From: Dyadobacter bucti
Lineage (GTDB): Bacteria; Bacteroidota; Bacteroidia; Cytophagales; Spirosomataceae
Length of the DNA stretch: 64,000 nt
Reading direction: 5' to 3'
Assembly: GCF_005869225.1 (NCBI RefSeq)
Contig: NZ_SWFP01000007.1
Location: 248,001 to 312,000 of the forward strand
This document shows, one piece after another, positions 52,285 through 61,897 of this stretch (position 1 is the first letter of the stretch; each line of letters begins with the position of its first letter). The position numbers and the translations under genes were made by a program. Below the pieces are notes generated by a model. The model was not told the DNA's origin. It saw only the letters and a list, made by a program, of their open reading frames with translations, and did no database searches.

Positions 52285-52410
52285 GCTACGCTTGGCCATC
52301 GGCGGTTGGCTTTCGGCGGTCGAAATATGAGGCTTTTTTTATTCAATTGGTCGAATAATCCCGCCTCGACAGCCTGACCCAGTTTGAAAGCCGACAGCCA
52401 AAAGCTAGTT
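52285..52410. repeat. Intergenic palindromic repeat, copy 2
   Basis: Left arm includes CCATCGGCGGTTGGCTTTCGG and, about 80 bp later, the right arm GAAAGCCGACAGCCAAAAGC is its imperfect inverse. Shared words with 3752-3854 (TTTCGGC, GTCGGCT) suggest one family. It ends at the SDR stop. Confidence 0.5.
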
Positions 52411-53178
52411 GTTCAGTTTCTCAAACCCGCCATCGATCAGATAATCGCAACCGGTAACAAACCCAGCCTCATCCGAGCAAAGGTATAATGCCAGTGCGCC
52501 GATTTCTTCGGGCTTCGCCATTCTGCCGATAGGCTGTGTTTTGGAAAGTTTTTCAAACATTTCTTCTTCTTTGCCTGGGTATGTTTTTGCTATAAAACCA
52601 TCGACAAAAGGCGTGTGGACGCGCGCCGGGGAAATACTGTTGCAGCGGATCCCGTCTCCCAGATAATCCCTGGCTACCGACAATGTCATGGAATAGACCG
52701 CGCCTTTGGCCGTGGAATAAGCAAACCGGTCGGGAATACCAACGGTGGCTGCGATCGAAGCCATGTTCAAGATTACGCCGCCGCCGTTCGATTTCAGATG
52801 CGGGATCGTGGCCATCAGGCAGTTGTAAACACCTTTAACATTGACGTTGATCACTCTGTCGAAATCAATTTCCGCGGTATTGTCCGCCTTGCCAATGTGT
52901 GCGATGCCAGCGTTGTTCACCAGAATATCAATTTTTTGATTCGCCGCGATAGCATTGATCAGGTTTACGACATCTGCCTGTTTGGAGATATCTACCACAT
53001 GCGCCTCCGCTTTTCCACCTTCTGCATTGATGTCATTCGCCACCTGCGTAGCAACATCTATATTAATTTCCAGGATATGGACATGAGCCCCCTGTTTTGC
53101 AAAAGTCCGGGAAATCGCTAAGCCAATCCCGCTTGCGCCACCTGTAACCAATGCTGTTTTACCACTTAAATCAAACAT
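52405..53178 (-). CDS. SDR family oxidoreductase, probable 2-keto-3-deoxy-L-fuconate/rhamnonate dehydrogenase
   Basis: 257 residues from MFDLSGKTALVTGGASGIGL; an in-frame upstream extension is not SDR-like. NAD(P)-binding TGGASGIGLA, NNAG in ILVNNAGIAHIG, and catalytic Tyr-Lys in FAYSTAKGAVYSM. Its place between the FAH and UxaA-like genes suits oxidation of the 2-keto-3-deoxy acid at C4. L-fucose dehydrogenase is an alternative. Confidence 0.87.
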   Translation of the reverse strand: MFDLSGKTALVTGGASGIGLAISRTFAKQGAHVHILEINIDVATQVANDINAEGGKAEAHVVDISKQADVVNLINAIAANQKIDILVNNAGIAHIGKADNTAEIDFDRVINVNVKGVYNCLMATIPHLKSNGGGVILNMASIAATVGIPDRFAYSTAKGAVYSMTLSVARDYLGDGIRCNSISPARVHTPFVDGFIAKTYPGKEEEMFEKLSKTQPIGRMAKPEEIGALALYLCSDEAGFVTGCDYLIDGGFEKLNN

Positions 53179-53287
53179 TATTATTTTATTATGAATTATA
53201 CTGGTTGAACTGAGTTTAATCAAAAAAGAAACCGGATCACAATCCTTACTCCCCTTCATCCCTCTCCTCCATCCTCCATTTGAAATA

Positions 53288-54940
53288 TTACAACGATACT
53301 CCTCTCTTCCAGGGAATAAAATCGTCCTGCCCCAGCTGTTGCGCTTTGGTAAGCTCACCGCTGGCTACTTTAATGACGTATTCTAGCAATTCTTCCGCGT
53401 TTTGTTCCAGCGACTGGGTGCCATCGACAACCGGTCCGCAGTCAAAATCAATGACGTCCGGCATTCTGTTTGCGAGAATTGTATTGGTAGCCACTTTGGC
53501 AACAGGGCATATCGGGTTTCCGGTGGGTGTGCCCAGGCCGGTGGTGAACAGTATGATGTTGGCTCCGGCAGCCGTTTGCCCGGTAGTTGCTTCCACATCG
53601 TTTCCAGGGGTACATACTAGTTGCAAGCCGGGTTCAGTTGCACGTTCTGTATAATTCAGAACATCTGATATATAGGCATTTCCGCCTTTTCTGGCAGCGC
53701 CCGCAGATTTGATCGCATCAGTGATGAGACCGTCTTTTATATTTCCAGGCGATGGATTAAAAGCAAATGCAGAACCTACTGCCTCCGCTTTTCCTGCATA
53801 ATCCCGCATCAGTTTCTCAAATTTTGCAGCTTTTTCTTCTGTTACACAACGGTTTAGAAGCTCCTGCTCCACACCGTTCAGTTCCGGAAACTCCGCCAGC
53901 AAAGTCTGTCCGCCCAACCCTACTACGAGGTCAGACAAATGCCCTAGCACCGGATTGGCCGATATTCCCGAAAATCCATCCGAACCGCCGCACTTAAGCC
54001 CCACCGAAAGTTTGGACAAAGGTGCGTCCGATCTTTCAAATTCATTGATTTTGGTCAAACCCATGAAAGTTTCCTTGATCGCACCCGACATGAGCGAGTA
54101 CTCGGTTCCTTTCTGGTGTTCGAAAGCAAAAAACGGCTTATTGAAATGCGGGTCTCTTTTTTTGATCTCATCTTCCAGTGTTTTCAGCTCCGAATTCTGG
54201 CAGCCCAGACTCAAAACTGTGATACCGGCCACATTAGGATGTACTGCATAAGCTGCAAAAAGCGAACACAAAGTATTGGCATCAGCCCTCGTTCCGCCGC
54301 AGCCACCTTCGTGGGTCAGGAATTTCACACCATCCACATTGGCAAACGGACGATGCTGTTTTTTCACCGCAGGTGCCTGCTCGGTAAAATTTTCCAGGCT
54401 TTTCAGTCTGCGCATATCTCCCGCCTGGTACAAATGCAGGAATTCGCGCACATGCTCCCTGTAAATATCTGTCTGTGCATAACCCAGTTCGCGCTCAAAA
54501 GCGTCTTTCATGATCAGCACATTGCGGTTTTCGCAAAATACCAGCGGTACTACCAGCCAGTAGTTATAAGTCCCTACCCTTCCGTCTTCGCGGTGATATC
54601 CTTTGAAAGTCCGGCCATGCCATTTACTCACATCAGGCTGTGTATAAGAATACGGCTGGCGGTTGGCCGTGCTGTAATTCTGAGAATCGTGTTTGAGATT
54701 GAAAGTAGTGATCGGTTCGCCCCGTTTGATAGGCTGGGTCGCCCGGCCCACCAGTACGCCATACATAATAATCGCCCCGCCTGCTTCAATGTCTTCGGTA
54801 ACGAATTTATGCTTGGCCGAAACACCATATTGTAAAGAATAATGCTGTCCGGCCCAATCGGCATCAGCGCCGGGAGGAAGGTCCCGCAATGCAACGATTA
54901 CATTATCGGAAGGGTGAATTTTTAAGAGTTGTGACGCCAT
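53288..54940 (-). CDS. UxaA/altronate dehydratase family protein
   Basis: 550 residues from MASQLLKIHPSDNVIVAL; the upstream extension to 55042 is unlikely. SAF-type N-terminal domain (about 5-75) and UxaA C-terminal domain with conserved GGCGGTRADANTLCSLF, LKCGGSDGFSGISANP and CTPGNDVEATTGQTAAGANI. Family members dehydrate altronate, galactarate or, in related pathways, other sugar acids to 2-keto-3-deoxy acids. It occupies the place normally held by an enolase-type L-fuconate dehydratase. First gene of the operon. Confidence 0.88.
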   Translation of the reverse strand: MASQLLKIHPSDNVIVALRDLPPGADADWAGQHYSLQYGVSAKHKFVTEDIEAGGAIIMYGVLVGRATQPIKRGEPITTFNLKHDSQNYSTANRQPYSYTQPDVSKWHGRTFKGYHREDGRVGTYNYWLVVPLVFCENRNVLIMKDAFERELGYAQTDIYREHVREFLHLYQAGDMRRLKSLENFTEQAPAVKKQHRPFANVDGVKFLTHEGGCGGTRADANTLCSLFAAYAVHPNVAGITVLSLGCQNSELKTLEDEIKKRDPHFNKPFFAFEHQKGTEYSLMSGAIKETFMGLTKINEFERSDAPLSKLSVGLKCGGSDGFSGISANPVLGHLSDLVVGLGGQTLLAEFPELNGVEQELLNRCVTEEKAAKFEKLMRDYAGKAEAVGSAFAFNPSPGNIKDGLITDAIKSAGAARKGGNAYISDVLNYTERATEPGLQLVCTPGNDVEATTGQTAAGANIILFTTGLGTPTGNPICPVAKVATNTILANRMPDVIDFDCGPVVDGTQSLEQNAEELLEYVIKVASGELTKAQQLGQDDFIPWKRGVSL

Positions 54941-55023
54941 GGTGAATTGGAAATAATAGCAAGCTAAAAACAAATAGAATTTGTCAACAAATGAACATAA
55001 ATATTTCAATACATTGATTCGCA

Positions 55024-55060
55024 ATACTGGCAAATTTTTCAATTATATTGGCATATATTT
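55024..55060. promoter_or_regulatory. Candidate AraC-type operator: direct repeat 21 bp apart
   Basis: ATACTGGCAAATTTTT at 55024-55039 and ATATTGGCATATATTT at 55045-55060 agree at 13 of 16 positions with a start-to-start spacing of 21 bp, two helical turns, the usual arrangement of AraC-family half-sites. It lies between the divergent AraC gene and the uxaA-like operon. Confidence 0.55.
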
Positions 55061-55090
55061 TCATATTATGATCTAATCATGTAATTATTT

Positions 55091-56023
55091 GTGAAACCGC
55101 AGCTTCTCAAAGTTCCAAAAGGTTTGCAAAAATCGTTCAGTATCAGGCAGGATGTTGTGCTCTATTTTTATAACCGTTGGCATTATCATCCTGAAATTGA
55201 GCTGATTCATATCGAGCAGGGGTCGGGAACGCAATTTGTGGGAGACAATATCCAGAGTTTCCAGAACGGTGATCTGCTGCTGATAGGGCCAAACCTGCCC
55301 CACTACTGGCGTTGTGATGAGAAGTATTTTCAGCGGGAAAGCAAGTTATATGCCCAGGCCACGGTGCTCCATTTTTCGGACGATATATTTGGTAAAACCT
55401 TTCTGGACCTGCCCGAAAACAAGGCGATCAGCGAACTGCTATACCAGGCAAAATGGGGAATGAAACTCTGGGGAAACGGAACAGAGAAAGTGAAGGAGCT
55501 TTTACGGGAACTGCTGGCGCAGAAGAACGGAAATCCGGTGATCTCTTTGTTACAGATCCTCGAAAGCCTGGCGCAATGTAAAGAGCTGAAACTGCTCTCC
55601 AACTCGCACTACCAGCACGAATATGACCCGTATGATACCGACCGGATCAATCATATTTATCAATACTCCATCCAGAATTTTCAGAAGAAAATATCAATCG
55701 AAGAAATTTCGGAGGTAGCTAACATCAGTCCGCATTCCTTTTGCAGGTACTTCAAAAGCAGGAGCCGGAAAACCTACTCCCAGTTTTTGCTCGAATTGCG
55801 TATCGGGCACGCTTGCAAGCTTTTAGTCGAAGCAAAACTTTCTGTGGCGCAAATCTGCTATGAAAGCGGCTTCCATAATTTTGCCAATTTCAACAAGTAT
55901 TTTAAGATACATACCGGCAAAAGCCCGCTAAACTATCAGAAAGAATACCACATCAGTCCGGTGCCGCTGGAATTTGAAAACGCAGCTTTCAGCGGAGTTT
56001 CGGCTCTGCCCATAATGCAGTGA
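55091..56023 (+). CDS. AraC family transcriptional regulator
   Basis: 310 residues, GTG start (MKPQLLKVPKGLQKSF). N-terminal cupin sensor domain (about 20-170, YHPEIELIHIEQGSGTQF) and a C-terminal pair of helix-turn-helix motifs (about 205-300, ISIEEISEVANISPHSFCRY and FKSRSRKTYSQFLLELRIG, then FANFNKYFKIHTGKSPLNYQ). Divergent from the sugar-acid operon with a repeat operator between them, so it likely controls it. Its last 35 bp overlap the opposite gene at 55989. Confidence 0.92.
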   Translation: MKPQLLKVPKGLQKSFSIRQDVVLYFYNRWHYHPEIELIHIEQGSGTQFVGDNIQSFQNGDLLLIGPNLPHYWRCDEKYFQRESKLYAQATVLHFSDDIFGKTFLDLPENKAISELLYQAKWGMKLWGNGTEKVKELLRELLAQKNGNPVISLLQILESLAQCKELKLLSNSHYQHEYDPYDTDRINHIYQYSIQNFQKKISIEEISEVANISPHSFCRYFKSRSRKTYSQFLLELRIGHACKLLVEAKLSVAQICYESGFHNFANFNKYFKIHTGKSPLNYQKEYHISPVPLEFENAAFSGVSALPIMQ

Positions 56024-57671
56024 AGCAAATCATGAGCAACACCAACCACAACCAGCCGGGCAAGTTCTTTTTTATCCCTCTGGCTTCTCCCTCAGCCCGT
56101 CCGAATTCCCTAAGCTGAGCCTGGTAGGAAGCATAGGAACTGACAAAATCCCTCATTTCGGCGTCTTTGAATTTCCCCACAGAAGTAGCCGCGTCATCCA
56201 CGAAAATGGCGTGTTCGCCATCATCAGCCAGGCCTGCAAGGTTTATCCAGCCCGACTGCGCAGGTACAAATTCCGCCGAAGCGGATTTTTCGTTAAGCAG
56301 CGCGTATTGTTGCAAAATGGTATCTTTTCCTGCCACGAGGATTGACGGAGAACTTTCGAAGTTATTAAGTCTGATCGTCGTTTTGATGTTTTTAAAAACG
56401 GGAGCGTCCACATCAATATTAGAGCCCGATACCGGATGTATAAAAGCCAGTACCGAATTCCAGGTTTTCTGATAGGCTACGCTGTCGCCATTGAGCATCA
56501 ATGGGAAAGTTTCATTGATGAGAGTGATGCCCACTTTTCCGCTAGTCTTTTCGACAGCTGCGGCATAGCCCTTAACTTTTAAGATGTAATCCGAATCAGC
56601 AAAATGAAAAGGCAGGCCCTGAAGTCCGCCGGGAAGCGATACCGTATTTTCATTTGAAATTCTTTTTACCCGAAAACGTGTACCCAGTGCCCTGTTAATG
56701 TCCTCAATTTCAACCGATGGGTCAGTCAGATTGATATAAAGTATGCTCTTCCCCGCAACCATAGCCTTTCTGATCAAACCATTCCCTGCATTCCCCGGAT
56801 CAGTAACAATAACATCAGGCTCACCGCCTTTGTTGATATCGATTATACCCCTGATATTTTTGGACAAAACCGTATTGTACTGAACAGCATGACCGTTTTT
56901 TCCCAGCCAGTTTGCCAAAGTCCGGCTTTCAAAGTCAGGATAACCGAGCATAAAACGGAAGGTGAGCTTTTCGTGCGGGCGGGCAAAAAAACGAACCGAA
57001 TCCAGTGTCTTATTGTCCAAAACCAGCTCCGTCAATGTCCTTCCCTGCGTGAAAACCGGGAATGATAATCTGAAAACATTAAGTCCCGCGGAAAGCGCCA
57101 GACTATCCAATGTTTGTTTCCCGAACCTGAGTCGCAGATACTGCTTTTTCGACGATATGATCCTTCCCTTTATCGTCTGCATTTCGCCTTCCCGCAAAAT
57201 CCCTTTCCATCGAAGAGCATGAATTTGGTCCGGCACATGATATGGAATCCATTTTAATACTGCCGGCTGCCGTTCCGCCCCTCGCAGCAAACTGAACAAA
57301 GACGGCCCAAAATCCTGACCTGCAAGGACAAGCGTATCCCATCCATCTTTCGAAACGTCATTGTAAGACAGCATTTCCGCGGATTTTAAGCTATCGGCTA
57401 TTTCATTTACAAAAGTCCGCGGAACATCTTTTCCCATGAGCAAACCAGTGCTTCCGGCTGAATTCTGAAAAGTATACGGCTTTAAAATAAAGCCCATAAC
57501 CATGCACCAGAGCAACACATTGAGCCCCAGCCGGACTTTTCTCCTCGCGGGAGTAACAGATGCATTTATTCGTCGGTAAAGCAGCCAAACCTGCATGATC
57601 AGAAGTCCCGCAGCCAATACAAGTATCAGCTGGTTCATCGGTACCAACCAGTCAAAATCAGATCTGATCAT
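55989..57671 (-). CDS. Large membrane protein at the end of the MoxR cluster
   Basis: 560 residues from MIRSDFDWLVPMNQLILV; this start overlaps the stop of the upstream gene as ATGA, which supports it over a Met eight residues earlier. Two N-terminal membrane helices (ILVLAAGLLIMQVWLLY and LNVLLWCMVMGFIL), a large beta-rich periplasmic part containing a GATase-like stretch (VIVTDPGNAGNGLIRKAMV), and a C-terminal helix (LPGWLWLVLLMICFTALWAE). No enzymatic motif. The 3' end overlaps the convergent AraC gene by 35 bp. Confidence 0.75.
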   Translation of the reverse strand: MIRSDFDWLVPMNQLILVLAAGLLIMQVWLLYRRINASVTPARRKVRLGLNVLLWCMVMGFILKPYTFQNSAGSTGLLMGKDVPRTFVNEIADSLKSAEMLSYNDVSKDGWDTLVLAGQDFGPSLFSLLRGAERQPAVLKWIPYHVPDQIHALRWKGILREGEMQTIKGRIISSKKQYLRLRFGKQTLDSLALSAGLNVFRLSFPVFTQGRTLTELVLDNKTLDSVRFFARPHEKLTFRFMLGYPDFESRTLANWLGKNGHAVQYNTVLSKNIRGIIDINKGGEPDVIVTDPGNAGNGLIRKAMVAGKSILYINLTDPSVEIEDINRALGTRFRVKRISNENTVSLPGGLQGLPFHFADSDYILKVKGYAAAVEKTSGKVGITLINETFPLMLNGDSVAYQKTWNSVLAFIHPVSGSNIDVDAPVFKNIKTTIRLNNFESSPSILVAGKDTILQQYALLNEKSASAEFVPAQSGWINLAGLADDGEHAIFVDDAATSVGKFKDAEMRDFVSSYASYQAQLREFGRAEGEARGIKKNLPGWLWLVLLMICFTALWAEPKLR

Positions 57672-59887
57672 ATTCCACGCTTCATTTTCTTCCAAAAAGC
57701 CTCTTCCAGTTTTTGATCGCCCAAATAATGCTGCCTGCTCTGCATGGTAGCATTGGTCAATTTGAAAACAGCCGTTTTCAGCTGTTCTTTCTCTAAAGCA
57801 GAAAGTGTTTTCCCGCCGATCATTTTTTGCAGCAAGCCGATCACCTGCCAGTTCTGAAATCCTCCGTTGAAGGGCCCGCTATTGATCAGCCGCTGCGATA
57901 ATTCCGACCCGGATCGCCGCAGAGCAAACTTCTGCTTTTCGCTCAGTTTTGCATATTCAAGATAACCCAGCACTTCTGCCGCAAGCTTGTCCGTTGTTTC
58001 ACGGTCAAACACCTTTTCTGAATTCAGGGCACTGTTTATGTCCTTCAATTCGCCTGTAAGCCGTTTCTCTTTTTCCCTGATCGGAGGCGGGTCGTAGCCA
58101 GACTTTTTGGCAAAAGTCCTCGCCTTTTGCTGTGCAGATTTCAGAAATTCCAGTGCCTTTGTTTCAAACGGAAGTGCTTTTTCAGGCTCGTACGTACGCA
58201 AATGCAGCTCAGACTGCCACATCTGCTCCAATGCCATTTTGAGCAGACTGCGCGTGGATTCCTCATAAAAAGTATTGGTTTCCGCATCGTCGTGAGCGTG
58301 GGTATATTGTTCCATCAACGCCGCAAGCGGATCTTTTGACGCTTCATTTTTATGTGCATGGTCGTGGTCATCATGGGTATTCGCGCGTATCGGTTCGGTA
58401 TTGTTATTTGCGGCACCCTCACCGGTACCGTCCGATTTGTGGGTAAAAGAATCAAGGATATTGCCTTCATCTGCCTGGTCGGTTTCCCCGCCGCCAATGT
58501 TGGTTTCGAATTCTTCGCCGAGATACTGCCCGTACCTGAGCCGCAGTACTTTCTGATCAAATCCGATCTCGTTGGATTGGGAAGCAAATTCTTTCCTGCC
58601 CAGCTTTTTCCGTTTTGCAATCAGCTTTTCGGTATCGATGATGATCTGCCGCTGGCTCCGGAAATATTCGGGCATAATATTCACGGCCATCGCTGCAAGT
58701 TCTGCCTCTTCAACCTGGGCGGTATCATTATATACAATAAAATAAGTATCTGATTTACTGAAATTTGCATCAGGTTCTTTATTATCCGCAGCCGCCCAGT
58801 AGTAATATAGTTCGTCCCCGGGAGCAAAGTTCAGCGCATTCAGATCGATTACCTTTTGCAGGTTTGCCTCCTTGAAATCCGAAGGCTGCAATGGGAATTT
58901 CAGTTCCCGGAATTTCACATTTTCTCCCGAACCTCTGGCCACAGTTGCTACGATAAAAGCCTGACGCACAAGAAAATCATCAGAGATTCCGGCCGAAACC
59001 GCTAGTTGTTTTTTGTCGTTGATAAAATGGTACCGATACAGTTCCTTCGAAGCCGGTTTGATGACGGGCGCAAGATCCGGCAAGGCTTCCAGCCGGTAGA
59101 AATCGGATTGATATATGAGAGAATCTTTGCGGTAAGCTTTGATCGCATATAATCCCGAACCATGGAGGCGATCGCTGTACCGGAACAAGTCGTCAGATTT
59201 CGCAAATGCAACTTCCTCAGCCCGGCTATTGACCAGTTTAACCGAAATGTCCTGATCACCGCTGAAGACAATCTCCCAATTGATCATAGATCCTACTATC
59301 GCACTGATATTCAGATCATTTATTTCCTTTTTCGGCAGCCGTGTATAATCGGGAAATTGGATCAAGACCTTTGCAGATTCAAATTTCGGAGGGTTAGCGG
59401 ATGTAATTTTACCAACAATATCTGTCGGCTTAGGCTCTCCGGTTTTCTTTTTTGAGCTGAATTTCAGATAAGGACTAAATGCAAAAACCGCCCCGGAAAA
59501 TAACAAAAGGCCAAAATATAAGCCGGCGCCGGCATACAACCTTGAAAATGGGAACCGAATTTCTGCCGCCCCGACGTCTATTCGTTCAAGCTGGAGCTGT
59601 TCTGCCGGATTCAGTTCGTCTTTTTCCAGTAGATGGAGACTGTACTCGGTTTCGTTTACAAAACTATGGATCAGCGTAATGGCCTGTGTTTTTTTGTTTT
59701 GATAAATCCTGGTCAAAATCACCCCAAGCATAAAGGCAATAATACCGGCAAAACAGGGAACACTCAAAACATCACTAAATCCGGCAACAAGCAGGTAACC
59801 AGACCCTGCCAGCAAAATACACCTGAGCAATGCATTTGCGTAAAGCTGTCTCGTCACCGAGCCTATCAGTTTTTTCAGTTCACGCAT
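57668..59887 (-). CDS. DUF4175-like membrane protein
   Basis: 739 residues. Two N-terminal membrane helices (about 20-35 and 45-60), another near 120-140, then a long periplasmic part with Ig-like beta-sandwiches and helical segments. A His/Asp-rich loop around residues 510-550 (THDDHDHAHKNEAS, YTHAHDDAET) could bind metal. Usually found in Bat/MoxR clusters of Bacteroidota. Overlaps the BatA-like gene by 8 bp and the next gene by 4 bp (ATGA). Confidence 0.78.
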   Translation of the reverse strand: MRELKKLIGSVTRQLYANALLRCILLAGSGYLLVAGFSDVLSVPCFAGIIAFMLGVILTRIYQNKKTQAITLIHSFVNETEYSLHLLEKDELNPAEQLQLERIDVGAAEIRFPFSRLYAGAGLYFGLLLFSGAVFAFSPYLKFSSKKKTGEPKPTDIVGKITSANPPKFESAKVLIQFPDYTRLPKKEINDLNISAIVGSMINWEIVFSGDQDISVKLVNSRAEEVAFAKSDDLFRYSDRLHGSGLYAIKAYRKDSLIYQSDFYRLEALPDLAPVIKPASKELYRYHFINDKKQLAVSAGISDDFLVRQAFIVATVARGSGENVKFRELKFPLQPSDFKEANLQKVIDLNALNFAPGDELYYYWAAADNKEPDANFSKSDTYFIVYNDTAQVEEAELAAMAVNIMPEYFRSQRQIIIDTEKLIAKRKKLGRKEFASQSNEIGFDQKVLRLRYGQYLGEEFETNIGGGETDQADEGNILDSFTHKSDGTGEGAANNNTEPIRANTHDDHDHAHKNEASKDPLAALMEQYTHAHDDAETNTFYEESTRSLLKMALEQMWQSELHLRTYEPEKALPFETKALEFLKSAQQKARTFAKKSGYDPPPIREKEKRLTGELKDINSALNSEKVFDRETTDKLAAEVLGYLEYAKLSEKQKFALRRSGSELSQRLINSGPFNGGFQNWQVIGLLQKMIGGKTLSALEKEQLKTAVFKLTNATMQSRQHYLGDQKLEEAFWKKMKRGI

Positions 59888-60995
59888 AGTCCCGGGCTGC
59901 GGTTTTCTTCAATGCGATCCAGCGCTCCGCCAGTAGCGTGACCATAAAAAGTAACAACAGGTATTGATAAAGCTGATCTGCCGACCGGCTATCCAATGGT
60001 TTTGATCGCACAAATAGTGTTTCAAGCTGGCTTCTGCTCAATGGAATTTCACGAATATCCAGCTTTAAATGAGAGATCATCGCAGCACCCAGCCACTCTG
60101 GCAGCGCGCCGTTTTGCACAATTTCAGAGGTGCGAAGAAGCAATGAGTCAGGGAACTGCACCACATTTTCCGGCAGGACCTGGCTGATTGTATTCTCCGA
60201 AATCACATATAAAGTGTGTGCGTAGTAGTTGGTTATTTTCTGATCCGTTAATATCCAGTCGTATTTTGTTTTTGGGTCGAATGAAATGTCTTTGGCAAAA
60301 GAGATTCCGTAAACTTCTGCGAGTGCATCCAACGCGGCTTCTACCGTCCGGCTTTCTGAGGCGTCCTGATAATCAATCAGGACGGTCATTTTCTTTCCAT
60401 TCAGGCCGGTCACTTTCGGTAATTCCTCAATGATAATATCCGTCAAAGCGTGTAATTTAAAATCCTGCGGGACATCAAATCTGGGCAGGTTAGCCAGTTT
60501 ATTTTGGTTTACTACATAAAGATGCAGTTCTGTTTCGGGCTTTGAGAGTCTGTTGATATTTTTCTGCAGATACAATTCACTGTGCGCCACCTTCGGCAAA
60601 TCTGAAAGATCTTTTGCTTCGGATCCGGACGGTGCTGCCCAGTAAACTTTCTCTCCCTTTTTGAGCGCATCTTCCAGCTCGAAACGGAAATTATTGACCA
60701 GTTTGCTATCCGGCTGAACCAGGTGAACGATGTGCTTTTTTTGATTTAATTTCAGAAAATCGGCCATCGGTTTGCTTAATAACAAAACAAGAAAAACCAC
60801 CAACAAACACCTTAAAAGCAGCAGTAACAGTTCATCCGGGCGCAGGCCACGTTGTTGCTGATTGGTTATACCCGTTAGCCAGCGCGTCGCGGCCCAGTCC
60901 AGAGTCACCCCTTTTTTCTGATACCAAAAATGAATGATGACCGGCAGAGCCAGCGCCAATAAGCCCCACAACATCACAGGCTGCAAAAACTCCAT
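59880..60995 (-). CDS. BatA domain-containing membrane protein
   Basis: 371 residues. Starts with the BatA domain (MLWGLLALALPVIIHFWYQK and LLLLLLRCLLVVFLVLLL), then a soluble part without a MIDAS motif, and a C-terminal helix (LYQYLLLLFMVTLLAERW). It overlaps DUF58 by one base (TAATG) and DUF4175-like by 8 bp, so these are translationally coupled. Confidence 0.85.
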   Translation of the reverse strand: MEFLQPVMLWGLLALALPVIIHFWYQKKGVTLDWAATRWLTGITNQQQRGLRPDELLLLLLRCLLVVFLVLLLSKPMADFLKLNQKKHIVHLVQPDSKLVNNFRFELEDALKKGEKVYWAAPSGSEAKDLSDLPKVAHSELYLQKNINRLSKPETELHLYVVNQNKLANLPRFDVPQDFKLHALTDIIIEELPKVTGLNGKKMTVLIDYQDASESRTVEAALDALAEVYGISFAKDISFDPKTKYDWILTDQKITNYYAHTLYVISENTISQVLPENVVQFPDSLLLRTSEIVQNGALPEWLGAAMISHLKLDIREIPLSRSQLETLFVRSKPLDSRSADQLYQYLLLLFMVTLLAERWIALKKTAARDYA

Positions 60996-61894
60996 TATCC
61001 TTTTCGTTTTGTCAAAAATGACTTCAATACCATACCCAGCGGATCGCTCAACCTGGCCTGCACCAAATGCACATATGGGATTTGCAGGTCTTCTTTCAGT
61101 TTTTTCAGATAGCTACCTGACGACTCCATGAATTTTTCGCGAACTGATTCCGCATCCAGTTCGATCTCCCGGCCCGTTTCAAGGTCTTTGAAACGGTAAA
61201 AACCTTTAAGATTAAAATCCATTTCCTGATCCCCCAAAATCTGGAAAACCACAATTTCCCGCCTTGGACTGGCCAGCGATTTTATGAAGTTTAACCATTC
61301 TTCACCGACCTGAAGCAAATCTGTTACAAAGATGAACTGTTCCGTATTTCTGGACTGAAATTCTGGAAATTTCAGGCTATGATGATCTACTGGAAACCAG
61401 GTCCCCCCGGCGACTGTTTTTTCCAGCCCTACCAATATCTTCTGGAACGCTTGTTTCCCGGAAGACGAAGCCCCCGCAGCCACAACCGTTTGAACGGAGC
61501 CAGTTTGCAATGTATACAAACTCATCTGATCGTTTTGCACATAACCGAGGTATGCCAGTGACGCCAGCAGAATCTGCGCATATTGCAACCTGCTGACACC
61601 GTTTTCAGCATAATTCATAGATCCCGAAAGATCGAGCACAAACCGGACCTGCCTGTCGCTTTCCGTAGAAGACTCCCGTATCAGGTGCTTATTTGTCCGT
61701 GCAAACAGTTTCCAGTCGATTCTTTTAGGGTCATCCCCCGGTTCATAGTGACGATATTGTTCGAATTCTACGCCTATTCCCGACCTTTTACTGGCATGTA
61801 TACCCAGCATCAGCTCCTCACTGACCAGTTTCCCGGTCAGTTGCAGGTTTTTGAGCCTGATCAGATTCGACGCCAGTAAAGTAGGTCCTTTCAT
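60995..61894 (-). CDS. DUF58 domain-containing protein
   Basis: 299 residues, soluble. DUF58 signature FEQYRHYEPGDDPKRIDWKL about residues 40-60, followed by a VWA-like domain with MIDAS-type DLSGSM. DUF58 proteins are regular partners of MoxR ATPases. The MoxR gene lies upstream but separated by a 327-bp repeat-filled gap. Confidence 0.92.
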   Translation of the reverse strand: MKGPTLLASNLIRLKNLQLTGKLVSEELMLGIHASKRSGIGVEFEQYRHYEPGDDPKRIDWKLFARTNKHLIRESSTESDRQVRFVLDLSGSMNYAENGVSRLQYAQILLASLAYLGYVQNDQMSLYTLQTGSVQTVVAAGASSSGKQAFQKILVGLEKTVAGGTWFPVDHHSLKFPEFQSRNTEQFIFVTDLLQVGEEWLNFIKSLASPRREIVVFQILGDQEMDFNLKGFYRFKDLETGREIELDAESVREKFMESSGSYLKKLKEDLQIPYVHLVQARLSDPLGMVLKSFLTKRKG

Positions 61895-61897
61895 ACA

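Noticed and set aside
54116..54835. 239-residue plus-strand reading frame
   Set aside because: Antisense to the uxaA-like gene; no support.
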